This document shows, in pieces, positions 1 to 7,203 of a DNA stretch of 11,412 nt. Made by a program: the position numbers and the translations under genes. The first letter of the stretch is position 1; every line of letters begins with the position of its first letter. Below the pieces are notes generated by a model. It ran no database searches, was not told the DNA's origin, and was given only the letters and a program-made list of their open reading frames with translations. The stretch lies in assembly GCA_900548495.1 (NCBI GenBank), contig URKT01000067.1, positions 1-11,412 of the forward strand, in the 5' to 3' direction. This stretch comes from an uncultured Collinsella sp. (GTDB taxonomy: Bacteria > Actinomycetota > Coriobacteriia > Coriobacteriales > Coriobacteriaceae).

Positions 1-333
1 GGGCATGCGGGCATGGCGACTCCTTTGCATTTGGCGAATCCGCTCCATTGTAATGTTGCAGCTCTCAACACGCCGCGCGCCGGAGCTCGAAATCGATTGG
101 AAAGGCTGCGCGGTGCGGCCTCGCTTGCTCCAATACATGTACATCAGCCTCCAAAAGCTGCAAATAATGACATGTTTGGAGGCTGATGTACATGTTTGGC
201 CGGGGCGGTGGAGTGTCGGTTTCTTGTCGACAAGGAAAATCGCGCTCATCACGCGCCGTCACACTCGCGCAGCCTGCGATGTGCTAGCGTTTGGGTGAAC
301 AAAACGAGCCCGCGCGGAAAGGATCCAGACCGT
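1..333. other. Gene-free upstream region of the LarC2 gene
   Basis: I see no convincing gene here. The open frames present do not resemble any protein family I know, and in particular no frame encodes the N-terminal half of LarC. A weak promoter-like pair on the plus strand is TTGCAT at 25-30 and TGTAAT at 49-54 with an 18-base spacer. The main structure is the inverted repeat at 135-195, described separately. Confidence 0.5.
135..195. repeat. Perfect 21-bp inverted repeat with 19-nt spacer
   Basis: The arms at 135-155 and 175-195 are exact reverse complements. Each arm contains the 8-bp palindrome ATGTACAT (137-144 and 186-193). The hexamer ACATGT occurs three times, at 135, 170 and 190. 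No T-run follows either arm, so an intrinsic terminator is unlikely. It lies about 140 bases before the LarC2 start. It could be a paired operator, an RNA hairpin in the leader or a small dispersed element; the sequence does not decide. Confidence 0.85.
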
Positions 334-819
334 ATGCAATGCGATAGCACATCCCCGCTGTCTCGCGAGACTGATGCGCCCGAAACTATCGTCAAACTGG
401 AGTGCGACATCGATGATGCGTCGCCCGAGGTGCTTGCCTACGCTGCCGATTGCCTGCGCAAGGCCGGCGCCCGCGAGGTGCATTGGTTGCCGCTTTACTG
501 CAAAAAGGGCCGCCCCGGCTGGCAGCTGCAGGTAATCTGCTCGCACGATGATATCGAGCGCTTGCAGACGATTATCTTTTTGGAGACCACGACCAACGCC
601 ATTCGTCGCCAGGTGATGGAACGCGTTTGCCTGCCACGCCGCTTTGAGCGCGTAACGACGCCATGGGGCGAGGTATCCGTTAAGGTGGCGACCCTGCCCG
701 ACGGCAGCGAGCGTGCAGCGCCCGAGTACGAGGACTGCGCCCGTCTCGCTCGCGAGCATAATGTGCCGCTCCAGCGCGTGATGCGGGCGGCCCAGAGCGC
801 GGCACTGCGATTTGAATAA
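334..819 (+). CDS. larC: Stand-alone LarC C-terminal domain (nickel-pincer cofactor biosynthesis, DUF111 family)
   Basis: The 161-residue product matches only the C-terminal half of LarC, the CTP-dependent nickel insertase that completes the nickel-pincer cofactor of lactate racemase LarA. Visible family motifs, in order, are LECDIDDASPEVLAY (residues 22-36), CKKGRPGWQLQVIC (56-69), FLETTTNAIRR (82-92, matching the family's ETTTLGVR) and PEYEDCARLAREHNVPL (130-146). Full LarC is about 400 residues; the LarC1 half is absent from all frames of the preceding 333 bases. The ATG at 334 is chosen because GGAAAGGA (316-323) lies 10 bases upstream; an in-frame ATG at 196 has no such site and would add non-family residues. 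In Lactobacillus plantarum LarC is made from two ORFs joined by programmed frameshifting, but no partner ORF overlaps here. It heads a cluster with yfcE and mazG. It may be a decayed or repurposed half-gene, or LarC1 may lie elsewhere. Confidence 0.8.
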   Translation: MQCDSTSPLSRETDAPETIVKLECDIDDASPEVLAYAADCLRKAGAREVHWLPLYCKKGRPGWQLQVICSHDDIERLQTIIFLETTTNAIRRQVMERVCLPRRFERVTTPWGEVSVKVATLPDGSERAAPEYEDCARLAREHNVPLQRVMRAAQSAALRFE

Positions 820-879
820 CGCGGCTGGTGGCGACATCCTGCGCCTAGCCATATCAACCCCATTCGAAAGGATCTCCCC

Positions 880-1428
880 ATGAAATACCTCATCGCCTCC
901 GACATCCACGGCTCGGCATACTGGGCCGAGCGCCTCTGCGCCGCCATTGAGTCCGAGCAGCCCGACCGCATCGTCCTGCTGGGCGACCTGCTTTATCACG
1001 GTCCGCGCAACGACCTGCCGCGCGACTATGCTCCCAAGCGCGTGATTCCGCTGCTCAACGCCCTAGCCGACCGCATCATCGCGGTGCGCGGCAACTGCGA
1101 CGCTGAGGTCGACCAGATGGTCCTCGACTTCCCCGTCATGGCCGACTACGCCACGCTGTTTGACGAGACCGGCCGCGAGCTGTTCCTGACGCACGGCCAT
1201 GTCTTTGGCGCCGGCATGCACAACAGCGTCGACCACGCGCCCGCGTTGCCCGAGGGCTCCGCGCTCGTCTACGGTCACACGCACGTCAAGGTCAACGAGG
1301 AGAGCGCCGCGCACCCGGGCCTGTGGCTCTTCAACCCCGGCAGCGTGAGCATCCCCAAGGACGGCACGCACAGCTACGGCATCTACGAGGGCGGAGCGTT
1401 CCGCCACGTGATCCTGGAGGAGGACTAA
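880..1428 (+). CDS. yfcE: YfcE-type metallophosphoesterase
   Basis: The 182-residue product is a calcineurin-like phosphodiesterase of the YfcE/MJ0936 type, a soluble two-metal enzyme that cleaves phosphodiesters in vitro; the natural substrate is unclear in most species. Metal-site motifs are all present: D8-x-H10, G35-D36, GNCD (71-74), THGH (104-107) and GHTH (132-135). Length is normal for the family. The start has the upstream site GAAAGGAT about 7 bases before the ATG. It begins 60 bases after the LarC2 stop with no terminator between, and ends 2 bases before mazG, so the three genes are probably co-transcribed. I see no sign of truncation. Confidence 0.93.
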   Translation: MKYLIASDIHGSAYWAERLCAAIESEQPDRIVLLGDLLYHGPRNDLPRDYAPKRVIPLLNALADRIIAVRGNCDAEVDQMVLDFPVMADYATLFDETGRELFLTHGHVFGAGMHNSVDHAPALPEGSALVYGHTHVKVNEESAAHPGLWLFNPGSVSIPKDGTHSYGIYEGGAFRHVILEED

Positions 1429-1430
1429 CC

Positions 1431-2291
1431 ATGGCGCAGCACATGGCTCAGCAAAATGCCGAGGGCTCGCGCGATCTGTCCACGCTGGTCGACGCGTCGG
1501 CCGAGCTACAACATCTGGTGCAGACCGTCTGGCGCTTGCGTCAGCCCGACGGCTGCCCGTGGGACCGCGAGCAGACGCACCGCAGCATCGGCAAGAACAT
1601 GATCGAGGAGGCCTACGAGGCGCTCGACTGCATCGAGGCGGACGACGCGGTTCACCTGCGCGAGGAACTGGGTGACGTGCTCATGCAGGTCGTGCTGCAT
1701 GCGCAGATTGCTGCCGACGCCGGCGAGTTTACGCTGGCCGACGTGGCACGCGATATCGACGCCAAGCTTATCCGCCGTCATCCGCACGTGTTTGGCGATG
1801 CGGATGCCGACAGCTCCGACGAGGTACTCAAGATTTGGGACGAGGTCAAGCTTGCCGAGAGGGCTGCCAAGGACAAGGCCGTGGCGGCGGGCGAGGCCGC
1901 GCCCGAGGGTCTGCTCGATGGCGTGCCCACGCATCTGCCGGCGTTGATGCAGGCGCAGAAGGTGTCACGCAAGGCGGCCGCCGTAGGCTTTGAGTGGGAG
2001 ACGGTCCAGGACGTGTGGGACGAGGTTGCCGAGGAGCGTGCCGAGTTTGAGGCCGAGGCCCCTGGCTCGCCCGAGCGCGAGATGGAGTTTGGCGACCTGC
2101 TCTTTGCCCTGGTCAACGTTGCGCGCAAGGAGGGCATTGACGCCGAGAGCGCCCTTCGTGCCAGCACGGCAAAGTTCCGCCGTCGCTGGGCCGCGATGGA
2201 GCAGATGGCGGCCGATGCTCACGTGGATCTTGCCGAGCTTTCGACCCACGGCCTCAACGACCTGTGGGATGCCGCAAAGGCGGAAGAGTAA
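1431..2291 (+). CDS. mazG: Nucleoside triphosphate pyrophosphohydrolase MazG
   Basis: This 286-residue cytoplasmic protein hydrolyses (d)NTPs to monophosphate and pyrophosphate, a housecleaning role that in E. coli also affects ppGpp level. It has the two-domain MazG layout. Domain 1 carries LRQPDGCPWDREQTH (36-50), an EEAYE helix (59-63) and EELGDVLMQ (78-86). Domain 2 carries EEVAEERAEFEAE-like acidic residues (about 197-209) and EFGDLLFALVNVAR (219-232). I chose the ATG at 1431 because the end of yfcE supplies GGAGGAGG (1416-1423) just upstream. A longer frame opens at 1323, inside yfcE, and lacks a ribosome site. The 2-base gap after yfcE suggests translational coupling. A strong terminator follows. 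Confidence 0.93.
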   Translation: MAQHMAQQNAEGSRDLSTLVDASAELQHLVQTVWRLRQPDGCPWDREQTHRSIGKNMIEEAYEALDCIEADDAVHLREELGDVLMQVVLHAQIAADAGEFTLADVARDIDAKLIRRHPHVFGDADADSSDEVLKIWDEVKLAERAAKDKAVAAGEAAPEGLLDGVPTHLPALMQAQKVSRKAAAVGFEWETVQDVWDEVAEERAEFEAEAPGSPEREMEFGDLLFALVNVARKEGIDAESALRASTAKFRRRWAAMEQMAADAHVDLAELSTHGLNDLWDAAKAEE

Positions 2292-2295
2292 GACT

Positions 2296-2342
2296 GCGGG
2301 AACGACAGGCTGACACGCCTCATCGTTCCCGCTAAATTTTTC
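2296..2342 (+). terminator. Rho-independent terminator after mazG
   Basis: A 10-bp perfect stem, GCGGGAACGA (2296-2305) with its complement at 2323-2332, encloses a small inner AGGC/GCCT stem and is followed by TAAATTTTTC. It closes the larC-yfcE-mazG unit. Confidence 0.85.
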
Positions 2343-2352
2343 GAAAAACAAG

Positions 2353-2381
2353 TGTATCCCTCGGCTAACTTAGGGCATAAT
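2353..2381 (+). promoter_or_regulatory. Probable eno promoter
   Basis: CATAAT at 2376-2381 matches the -10 consensus in 5 of 6 positions and lies just past the mazG terminator. The hexamer 17 bases upstream (TGTATC, 2353-2358) is a poor -35. A transcript starting near 2388 would have a leader of about 90 bases before eno. The 10-bp repeat GGCTAACTTA sits on either side of the -10. Confidence 0.4.
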
Positions 2382-2407
2382 GCAAAAAGTGCGACATGGC
2401 TAACTTA
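2363..2407 (+). repeat. 10-bp direct repeat GGCTAACTTA around the eno -10
   Basis: Identical copies lie at 2363-2372 and 2398-2407, 35 bases apart start to start. One is in the -35/-10 spacer and one just after the likely start of transcription. The placement fits a pair of regulator sites, but this is inference. Confidence 0.5.
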
Positions 2408-2412
2408 CGGAG

Positions 2413-2429
2413 GCGCACCGACGGTGCGC
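2413..2429 (+). other. Leader hairpin upstream of eno
   Basis: GCGCACC and GGTGCGC pair perfectly around the 3-nt loop GAC in the eno 5' leader. No T-run follows, so it is not a terminator. It could stabilise the mRNA; no known riboswitch class is recognised. Confidence 0.5.
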
Positions 2430-2480
2430 GGTCAGCCGGTCGCTTGCATCCACTACGTTTCCAAGTGAGAGGGAGACAAC

Positions 2481-3770
2481 ATGAGCGATATTTTGGACGT
2501 CTACGGTCGCGAGGTGCTCGACAGCCGCGGCAATCCCACCGTCGAGGTCGAGGTTGTGCTCGAGGACGGCAGCTTTGGCCGCGCAATGGTGCCTTCGGGT
2601 GCTTCGACCGGCGCCTTTGAAGCCTGCGAGCTGCGCGATGGCGACAAGGGCCGCTACCTGGGCAAGGGCGTTTCGCAGGCCGTCGAGCATGTCAACAACG
2701 AGTGCGCTAACGCCGTCGTGGGCCTCGATGCCTTCGACCAGCGCGCCGTCGATGCCGCGCTGATTGCCGCGGACGGTACCCCTAACAAGACCAAGCTCGG
2801 TGCCAACGCCATCCTGGGCGTGTCGCTGGCCGTTGCCCGCGCCGCTGCCGAGTCGGCGGGCCTGTCGCTGTACCAGTACCTGGGCGGCGTCAATGCCCAC
2901 CTGTTGCCCACGCCCATGATGAACATCCTCAACGGCGGCGTGCATGCCGACAATAACGTTGACTTCCAGGAGTTCATGATCATGCCCGTGGGTGCTCCGA
3001 GCTTTGTCGAGGGTCTGCGCTGGTGCGCCGAGGTCTACCACACCCTCAAGGGCGTGCTGCACGAGGCCGGCCTGGGCGGCGGCGTGGGCGACGAGGGCGG
3101 CTTTGCCCCCAACCTTAAGACCAATGCCGAGCCGTTCGAGTACATCACCAAGGCCGTGGAGAAGGCCGGCTTTAAGCCCGGCGTCGACTTCATGTACGCC
3201 ATGGACCCGGCCTCGACCGAGTTCTACAACGCCGAGACCGGCATGTACGAGCTCAAGGGCGAGGGCGTGGAGTACACGAGCGCCCAGATGGTTGATTACT
3301 GGGAGAAGCTCGTCGACACCTATCCCATCATCTCCATCGAGGACGGCATGGCCGAGGAGGACTGGGACGGCTGGGTCGAGCTTACCCGCCGCATTGGCAA
3401 TAAGGTGCAGCTCGTAGGCGACGACCTGTTCGTCACCAACACCGAGCGCCTCAAGAAGGGCATCGAGCTGGGTGCCGCCAACGCGATTCTGGTCAAGGTC
3501 AACCAGATCGGCACGCTCACCGAGTCGCTCGAGGCCATCGAAACCGCCAAGGAGGCCGGCTATGCTTGCATCGTGAGCCACCGCTCCGGCGAGACCGAGG
3601 ATTCCACAATCGCCGACCTGGTCGTGGGTGTCAACGCCGGCCAGATCAAGTCGGGCGCCCCGTGCCGCAGCGACCGTATCGCCAAGTACAACCAGCTCAT
3701 CCGCATCGAGGACGAGCTCGAGGGCAGCGCGCGCTACGCCGGCAAGGCCGCGTTTTACAACATTCGCTAA
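2481..3770 (+). CDS. eno: Enolase (phosphopyruvate hydratase)
   Basis: The 429-residue product interconverts 2-phosphoglycerate and phosphoenolpyruvate in glycolysis. All active-site features are present: the SGASTG loop (39-44), H155, E205 in GDEGG, Mg ligands D242, E287 and D314, catalytic K339 in ILVKVNQIGTLTE, the SHRSGE motif (366-371) and K390. Length is typical. The start follows GAGGGAG (about 2469-2475). It stands alone between two terminators but in the classic actinobacterial neighbourhood mazG-eno-divIC-ppx; the DUF501 gene often found between divIC and ppx in that phylum is missing here. Codon use is strongly biased to C/G endings, as expected for a highly expressed gene in a high-GC host. 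Confidence 0.98.
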   Translation: MSDILDVYGREVLDSRGNPTVEVEVVLEDGSFGRAMVPSGASTGAFEACELRDGDKGRYLGKGVSQAVEHVNNECANAVVGLDAFDQRAVDAALIAADGTPNKTKLGANAILGVSLAVARAAAESAGLSLYQYLGGVNAHLLPTPMMNILNGGVHADNNVDFQEFMIMPVGAPSFVEGLRWCAEVYHTLKGVLHEAGLGGGVGDEGGFAPNLKTNAEPFEYITKAVEKAGFKPGVDFMYAMDPASTEFYNAETGMYELKGEGVEYTSAQMVDYWEKLVDTYPIISIEDGMAEEDWDGWVELTRRIGNKVQLVGDDLFVTNTERLKKGIELGAANAILVKVNQIGTLTESLEAIETAKEAGYACIVSHRSGETEDSTIADLVVGVNAGQIKSGAPCRSDRIAKYNQLIRIEDELEGSARYAGKAAFYNIR

Positions 3771-3833
3771 ACAAGTGGTGCTCGGGGGGGCGGGGTTGAC
3801 TCGGCTCCGCTCCATTTCTGATGGCCGTCATTG

Positions 3834-3865
3834 GGCGCTGGGCCGTGTGGCTCAGCGCCTTTTTT
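3834..3865 (+). terminator. Rho-independent terminator after eno
   Basis: An 11-bp stem (3834-3844 with 3849-3859, one G-U pair) and a GTGT loop are followed by six T residues (3860-3865). It separates eno from the division gene. Confidence 0.9.
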
Positions 3866-3904
3866 ATGTCGAGCAAAGGCTGTCGAAGGAGGTGCGCGCG
3901 CTCG

Positions 3905-3913
3905 TGCTATAAC
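3905..3913 (+). promoter_or_regulatory. Candidate extended -10 promoter of divIC-ppx
   Basis: TGCTATAAC contains TG-n-TATAAC, an extended -10 element, 44 bases before the divIC ATG and just after the eno terminator. No good -35 is visible, which extended -10 promoters tolerate. Confidence 0.4.
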
Positions 3914-3956
3914 TAGAATACTTAGCGCAAACAAACCTCAACCGCACAAGGCGCAC

Positions 3957-4718
3957 ATGGATCAGATTTACGACAACAGGTACTATTCCGCCGGTTCGCG
4001 TGAGCCGTCGCCTCGCCGTGCGCGCACGGTGCAGCTCGGTGGGTCCGCCTACGCCGGCGCCGACCGCTCCACGCAGCGCCCGACAAGTACCTCGCGCCCC
4101 AATGCTCATGTGAATACTTCGGCAGATGGACCGGTGCGCCCGGCACGTTCGACACATGCGTCGCGTCCCTCGGCCCAGACGCACGACAGGTCGAGCAGGC
4201 CTTCGAGCCGTCTTTCGGGCTCGGACTTTATGCGCTACGCCAACGACAATGCGGTGGTCAAGGCGATCTATGACTTTACGCATGGCTCTCTGCGTCCGCT
4301 GTTTATCGGTATCGTGGTGGCGCTGGCGCTCGTGAGCCTGTATTTTCCCGTACGCGACCTGTACGTGGCAAAACGCTCGAGCGACATCTTGGCCAAGCAG
4401 GTCGAGATTCGCCAGCAATACAATGATGAGCTGCAAAAAAGCGTCGACAAGCTGCTCTCGGAGGAGGGTATCAAGGACGCGGCGTCCGAGGACCTGGGCC
4501 TGGTGATGCCCGGCGAGAAGAGGATTGAAGTGCAGGGCCTGGACGGCGATTCGGATGCCTCGTCGAGCCAGAAGTCTTCGAACGCCAAGAAGGCCAGCGA
4601 GGTGGCCAAGGAGATCGAAGAGGTCGGCAAGGACGCGCCGTGGTACATTCAGACGCTCGACATGCTGTTTGGGTTTAACGGCGTCGAGGGTCAGACGGTC
4701 GTGTCCAACGGCAAATAG
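3957..4718 (+). CDS. divIC: Septum formation initiator protein, DivIC/FtsB family
   Basis: This 253-residue protein has one membrane segment (about 114-131). After it comes a coiled coil (about 136-170) and the family tail SEEGIKDAASEDLGLVMPGE (168-187), which matches the DivIC/FtsB signature around a conserved L-G-L-V-x-PGE. Such proteins bridge FtsL and FtsQ/DivIB in the divisome, with the coiled coil outside the membrane. The N-terminal 110 residues are a basic, Ser/Arg/Thr/Pro-rich, probably disordered cytoplasmic extension. The C-terminal 65 residues are charged, ending near a possible amphipathic segment WYIQTLDMLFGF. FtsB itself is only about 100 residues. The ATG at 3957 is chosen because the upstream frame back to 3831 runs through the eno terminator; its ribosome site (AAGG at 3948-3951) is weak. 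ppx follows 20 bases later. Confidence 0.85.
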   Translation: MDQIYDNRYYSAGSREPSPRRARTVQLGGSAYAGADRSTQRPTSTSRPNAHVNTSADGPVRPARSTHASRPSAQTHDRSSRPSSRLSGSDFMRYANDNAVVKAIYDFTHGSLRPLFIGIVVALALVSLYFPVRDLYVAKRSSDILAKQVEIRQQYNDELQKSVDKLLSEEGIKDAASEDLGLVMPGEKRIEVQGLDGDSDASSSQKSSNAKKASEVAKEIEEVGKDAPWYIQTLDMLFGFNGVEGQTVVSNGK

Positions 4719-4738
4719 CGCCCGGAGGGGAGCTCGCA

Positions 4739-5740
4739 ATGACAAATTGCAAACGCTATAAGGTGGCCGCGATCGACCTGGGAACGGTGTCGTCGCGACT
4801 GGTGTTGGCCCAGGTCGAGGGCGGGGCAATCGTGGAATCGTCCAAGCATACCGAGATTACCGATCTGGGTGAGGGCGTGGACGCGACGGGCCGCTTTTGC
4901 GAGGCGGCCGTTGAGCGCGTGCTCGCTGCGTGCCGCATGTTTGTGGACGAGGCTCGTGCCTTTGGGGCCGCGTGCATCTGCACCACCTGCACGAGCGCCG
5001 CGCGTGATGCGTCCAACGCAGCACTGCTGCTGGACGGCCTGCGCGATCTGGGGCTTGAGCCACAGGTGATTCCGGGCGAGGTCGAGGCACGCCTGACGTT
5101 TTTTGGCGTGGCGCACGACTTTGCCGGCGAGCGCATCATTGTTGCCGATTCGGGCGGCGGATCCACGGAGCTCGCGACGGGCGTCTATGCGCCGGAGCGT
5201 GGCGTCTTTGCGCTAGAAGGGACGCGCTCGCTGGACATTGGCTGCCGCCGCGTGACGGAGCGGTTTTTCTCGACGCTGCCACCCGCACGCGGCGAGCTTG
5301 CTGCCGCTGCCGCGTGGGCAGGCGAGCAGTTCGCCGCCTATTTTGAAGGCCTGCCCAGCGACTTTGAGCGCGCCGAGCGCCTCGTTGCGGTGGGCGGTAC
5401 CGTCACCACGCTCGTGGCGCTGGTCCACGAACTGGAGCCGTACGACTCGAGCTTTGTGCACCTGCGCGAGCTTTCGCTGGACCAGGTTTCGGCCGCTATC
5501 GAGCGCATGTCCACGTTGGACGTGGAGGGCATCGCCGCGCTGCCGGGCGTGCAGCCCAAGCGCGCGGGCGTGATTCTCGCTGGCGCCGTGGTGATTCGCG
5601 AGCTCATGCGAGCCGGCGGCTACGACACGCTCACCGTAAGCGAGAACAGCCTACTCGCTGGCATGGTCGCCACCATCAACGAGGTTCTCGACGGCGCGAC
5701 TCCCACCATCGCCTGGACCCCCAGCCTCAGCGCCCTCTAA
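4739..5740 (+). CDS. ppx: Ppx/GppA family exopolyphosphatase / pppGpp phosphatase
   Basis: The 333-residue protein belongs to the ASKHA-fold Ppx/GppA family, which releases phosphate from polyphosphate or converts pppGpp to ppGpp. Visible motifs are the phosphate-1 loop AAIDLGTVSSRL (10-21), the phosphate-2 loop ADSGGGSTEL (136-145) and the adenosine-type motif VGGTVTTL (218-225), then PGVQPKRAGVILAG (269-282). The length fits the short form without the C-terminal HD-like domain, common in Actinobacteria, so which of the two substrates is used cannot be told. The start follows GGAGGGG (4724-4730) with 8 bases spacing. It is probably co-transcribed with divIC. The hairpin repeat starting 4 bases after the stop may end the transcript. 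Confidence 0.93.
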   Translation: MTNCKRYKVAAIDLGTVSSRLVLAQVEGGAIVESSKHTEITDLGEGVDATGRFCEAAVERVLAACRMFVDEARAFGAACICTTCTSAARDASNAALLLDGLRDLGLEPQVIPGEVEARLTFFGVAHDFAGERIIVADSGGGSTELATGVYAPERGVFALEGTRSLDIGCRRVTERFFSTLPPARGELAAAAAWAGEQFAAYFEGLPSDFERAERLVAVGGTVTTLVALVHELEPYDSSFVHLRELSLDQVSAAIERMSTLDVEGIAALPGVQPKRAGVILAGAVVIRELMRAGGYDTLTVSENSLLAGMVATINEVLDGATPTIAWTPSLSAL

Positions 5741-5743
5741 ATA

Positions 5744-5810
5744 AGTTGCGGTGAAATACGGACTACAATCGCCCTTTCGGGCACCAAACAGTCCCTATTC
5801 CACCGCAACT
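5744..5810. repeat. Hairpin repeat element, copy 1 (imperfect inverted repeat)
   Basis: Arms 5744-5764 and 5790-5810 are 21 bp with two mismatches. They enclose an inner GCCC/GGGC hairpin (5771-5774 with 5779-5782). The outer part shares AGTTGCGGTG and CTATTCCACCGCAACT with copy 2 at 7299-7371. It sits directly after the ppx stop. The two copies bracket the ATPase gene. Confidence 0.85.
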
Positions 5811-5824
5811 CAACAGCCGGCACC

Positions 5825-5852
5825 TGGGGACAGTCCTTGCGGGGCGTCCCCA
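5825..5852. repeat. Hairpin between the convergent ppx and ATPase genes
   Basis: TGGGGAC (5825-5831) pairs with GTCCCCA (5846-5852) around a 14-base loop. GGACAGTCC inside it is itself a near-palindrome. There is no T-run, so it is at best a weak terminator. It resembles short GGGGACAG-type dispersed repeats. Confidence 0.5.
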
Positions 5853-5858
5853 CAGCGC

Positions 5859-7160
5859 CTATGCCAGCTTGTCGATCTGCCCAATCTCCCAAAGCGGAAT
5901 ATTGACGAGCATGCCCTCGTCTCTATATGCCGCCAGGGAGCTCCTCACGCAACGCTCGAGTTTGAATTTTTCGCAGGCTATTTTCAGACTCTTCGCTTTA
6001 AGGTTCTCTGCTGCCTTGACCTCAAGCGGAAGCACGGTTCCCGCATGGTCGATGGCAAAGTCGGTTTCGGCATTGCCGGAGGTAGAGGACCAATACGCGG
6101 GAGTTTTGTCCTGGAGCAAGAGCTCTTGCGCGACGTATTGTTCGGTCAGCGAACCTTTGAACTCGGTAAAAACAGCGGATCCGTTAAGAACGACGGCCGG
6201 AGAGAGACCGGAGAGCGCTCCGAGGATGCCGGTGTCGATGCAGAACAGTTTGAAGCCCGAGAGGTCTTCGTAGCTCGAGAGCGGCGCCTTTAGAGCGGAA
6301 ACACGTGGCACCTTATGAACGATTCCGTAGTCCGTGAGCCACTGGAGGCTTTCCTCGAAATCGCGTGCGCGCGCTCCGGGACGAAGGGCGCCATAGACAA
6401 ACTTCTTGTTCTCCTTTGCAAGCTGGCCGGGAAGGGATTTCCAAACCAACCTCATGCGCTCGACGATGCGGGCGGGTGCATGTTTGCCAAAATCGGATTC
6501 GTAAGCCTCGATGATTTGCTGTTGAAGCCTTCGGGCTTCGATGAAGTCGCGTGTCTCGGCGAAAGTGGAGACAACTTCGGGCATACCGCCGACAACAAGG
6601 TATTCCTTGAGCAAGTGCTCGAGCTTTTCGGTAACGTTTGTTAGAAGGTTCATGTCTGCGGCAAGGATGGCGTCGGCGAGTGGGTTGCCGTCGACGGCAC
6701 GAACGAACTCAGCAAACCCCATGGGACGCATGGTGAGCTGGTCGATTTTGCCGACGGGAAATGACTCGTTTTCGCGTCGGAGCGCGAGGCCCATATAGGA
6801 ACTGGCTGCTACGATGTGGTATTCGGGTGCAAGCTCGTTGAAGTACTTGAGCGAGGTGATCCCGCGTGGCGCCTCTTGGATCTCGTCGAAGATGATGAGC
6901 GTGTCTTCCGGCGTTACGGTTTGGCCACGTAGGAGTTCTATCTGGGAGATGATGCGCTTGGGGTCGAGGTTCCCATCGAACAGCGAGCGTGTGCTCGGCT
7001 CGAGCATAAAGTCAAAACGAATGACGTTTCGATACTGCTGGCTTGCGAATTCGTTAAGAAGCCAAGTCTTTCCTGTCTGGCGGGCTCCCTTAAGCAAGAG
7101 AGGTTTGCGATTCGCCCTTGATTTCCAAGCGATAAGTTCACTCATAAGCTGTCGCTGCAT
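5859..7160 (-). CDS. AAA family ATPase with DUF4143 C-terminal domain
   Basis: The 433-residue protein is an AAA_14 ATPase joined to a DUF4143 domain, a common accessory family whose role is unknown. Walker A is KGARQTGKT (24-32) and Walker B is LIIFDEIQ (88-95). A sensor-like VAASSYMG follows (117-124), then GGMPEVV (191-197), a family hallmark. The C-terminal part has a PD-(D/E)xK-like arrangement: E340, D367 in ETDFAI, and E380/K382 in PLEVKA. The ATG at 7160 follows GGGAGG (7170-7165); an upstream TTG at 7172 overlaps that site and is less likely. The gene appears lower in GC, with more mixed codons, than the surrounding housekeeping genes. It stands alone, converges with ppx, and is bracketed by two copies of one hairpin repeat, all of which suggests acquisition by transfer. 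The 33-bp palindromic repeats lie right upstream. Confidence 0.88.
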   Translation of the reverse strand: MQRQLMSELIAWKSRANRKPLLLKGARQTGKTWLLNEFASQQYRNVIRFDFMLEPSTRSLFDGNLDPKRIISQIELLRGQTVTPEDTLIIFDEIQEAPRGITSLKYFNELAPEYHIVAASSYMGLALRRENESFPVGKIDQLTMRPMGFAEFVRAVDGNPLADAILAADMNLLTNVTEKLEHLLKEYLVVGGMPEVVSTFAETRDFIEARRLQQQIIEAYESDFGKHAPARIVERMRLVWKSLPGQLAKENKKFVYGALRPGARARDFEESLQWLTDYGIVHKVPRVSALKAPLSSYEDLSGFKLFCIDTGILGALSGLSPAVVLNGSAVFTEFKGSLTEQYVAQELLLQDKTPAYWSSTSGNAETDFAIDHAGTVLPLEVKAAENLKAKSLKIACEKFKLERCVRSSLAAYRDEGMLVNIPLWEIGQIDKLA

Positions 7161-7183
7161 ATTGCCTCCCAACCCTCTCGGCT

Positions 7184-7189
7184 AGTATA
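7184..7189 (-). promoter_or_regulatory. Candidate -10 element of the ATPase gene
   Basis: On the minus strand TATACT (7189 to 7184) is a 5/6 match to the -10 consensus, 24 bases before the ATG. The -35 zone falls on the first palindrome of the 33-bp repeats rather than on a recognisable -35 hexamer, so the repeats may be control sites. Confidence 0.4.
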
Positions 7190-7203
7190 AGGCCATTTGG
7201 GAG

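Noticed and set aside
5..298. Possible LarC1 half or other gene before LarC2
   Set aside because: The 97-residue translation has no LarC or other family features, no clear ribosome site, and runs through the 21-bp inverted repeat.
820..879. A terminator between LarC2 and yfcE
   Set aside because: GGCT/AGCC and GGCG/CGCC could pair with bulges, but no T-run follows.
2396..2620. A small upstream ORF in the eno leader
   Set aside because: It has no ribosome site, overlaps the start of eno in another frame and contains the leader hairpin; the peptide is Arg-rich shadow sequence.
2400..3815. A 471-residue open frame antisense to eno
   Set aside because: It is a mirror of eno's strong codon bias in high-GC DNA. 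It has no family motifs, and eno on the other strand is certain.
3864..4829. A 321-residue minus-strand frame opposite divIC
   Set aside because: It is Arg/His/Leu-rich shadow sequence without motifs, and crosses two real plus-strand genes.
5859..7160. A toxin-antitoxin or defence operon around the DUF4143 ATPase
   Set aside because: No partner gene lies beside it on either strand; the family's function is unsettled, so no such role is claimed.
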